From positions 1-43,764 of the forward strand of contig JAHBWA010000070.1 in assembly GCA_019637195.1 (NCBI GenBank): a DNA stretch of 43,764 bases. The letters are read 5' to 3'. A program made the position numbers and the translations under genes. Positions 43,605 to 43,764 of the stretch are shown here, in pieces. Each line of letters opens with the position of its first letter. Position 1 is the first letter of the stretch. Source of the stretch: Labilithrix sp. (lineage in GTDB: Bacteria > Myxococcota_A > Polyangia > Polyangiales > Polyangiaceae). Under the pieces are notes generated by a model. It searched no databases. It was not told the DNA's origin and saw only the letters and a program-made list of their open reading frames with translations.

Positions 43605-43610
43605 AGTTTA
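43605..43610 (-). promoter_or_regulatory. -10-like TAAACT, leaderless serpin start
   Basis: TAAACT on the minus strand ends 7 nt before ATG 43597. No Shine-Dalgarno sequence. Confidence 0.55.
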
Positions 43611-43612
43611 CG

Positions 43613-43640
43613 CTCGCTCGCGTCGAGCGACGCAAGCGAG
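43613..43640. promoter_or_regulatory. Inverted repeat upstream of the serpin gene
   Basis: 13-bp arms with one mismatch (CTCGCTCGCGTCG / CGACGCAAGCGAG) and a 2-nt centre lie just upstream of the -10 box, where a regulator would act. Confidence 0.45.
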
Positions 43641-43764
43641 GCGTCCCGGCCTCCGAAGGCCGAGGCCCGCGCCGCCTCCCGGGGCGTCGGTTCGGGGGAC
43701 CGGACGGGTCCGGCCCGCCCGGCAGAGCGCGGATCGAACGGTCATGATTTGACCACAATCGCCG

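Noticed and set aside
40835..43747. Very long open frame antisense to the membrane protein and serpin genes
   Set aside because: High G+C leaves few stops. The translation is Arg/Glu/His repeats without a family match, and the opposite strand carries well-conserved genes.

Overview
The window looks like chromosomal DNA of a very high-G+C Gram-negative predator-type bacterium, most likely a myxobacterium of the Polyangiales branch (Myxococcota). This is an inference from three things: an intact bacterial mevalonate operon, many lipoproteins whose lipid-anchored cysteine is followed by Asp/Gly/Ser-rich linkers (typical of Polyangiales genomes), and strongly G/C-biased third codon positions. No ribosomal RNA or protein is present to settle the taxonomy.

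Layout. (1) 1-1818: right-hand end of an integrated element (HNH endonuclease, small HTH protein, tyrosine integrase) in a tRNA-Leu(GAG) gene; the integrase frame runs straight through the tRNA gene. (2) 1859-2956: soluble histidine kinase fused to a receiver. (3) 3030-6268: flavin monooxygenase and ferritin-like hydrolase, divergent from a TetR regulator with a palindromic operator between them. (4) 6269-7220: repeat-rich spacer and a short lipoprotein gene. (5) 7221-12662: mevalonate operon (prenyl synthase, mevalonate kinase, diphosphomevalonate decarboxylase, phosphomevalonate kinase, class II HMG-CoA reductase), with a type 2 IPP isomerase gene divergent from it; HMG-CoA synthase is not here. 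(6) 14101-18546: lone receiver, trpF, a SUFU-domain protein, a plant-type glutamate-cysteine ligase and a DUF4230 protein. (7) 18604-23174: two lipoproteins (one an LVIVD propeller), a zinc-ribbon membrane protein and a TlpA-like lipoprotein with a histone-like tail. (8) 23389-32582: five-gene MoxR/DUF58/VWA operon. (9) 32926-43597: Nudix hydrolase and NAD kinase, then an envelope-rich stretch with unknown lipoproteins, a lipoprotein cyclophilin, a remote catalase-like protein, an esterase, a VWA lipoprotein, a CopC-like protein, a polytopic membrane protein and a lipoprotein serpin.

How the parts work together. The mevalonate genes are joined by 4-bp ATGA/GTGA overlaps and would turn HMG-CoA into isopentenyl diphosphate and then C15/C20 prenyl diphosphates, with the divergent isomerase balancing IPP and DMAPP. 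The TetR/monooxygenase/hydrolase group looks like a ligand-inducible oxidation module. The MoxR operon joins an AAA+ ATPase, metal-binding adhesion-type (VWA) proteins and a coiled-coil membrane protein, probably an envelope maintenance complex.

Two patterns cut across the window. Several genes that lack a Shine-Dalgarno sequence have a TANNNT hexamer 7-9 nt before the start codon, suggesting frequent leaderless transcripts. Short tandem duplications (25-49 bp) repeatedly cover or follow gene 3' ends, twice copying the stop codon. The integrase/tRNA arrangement is the most striking single feature; I found no clear example of a wholly new multi-gene system.
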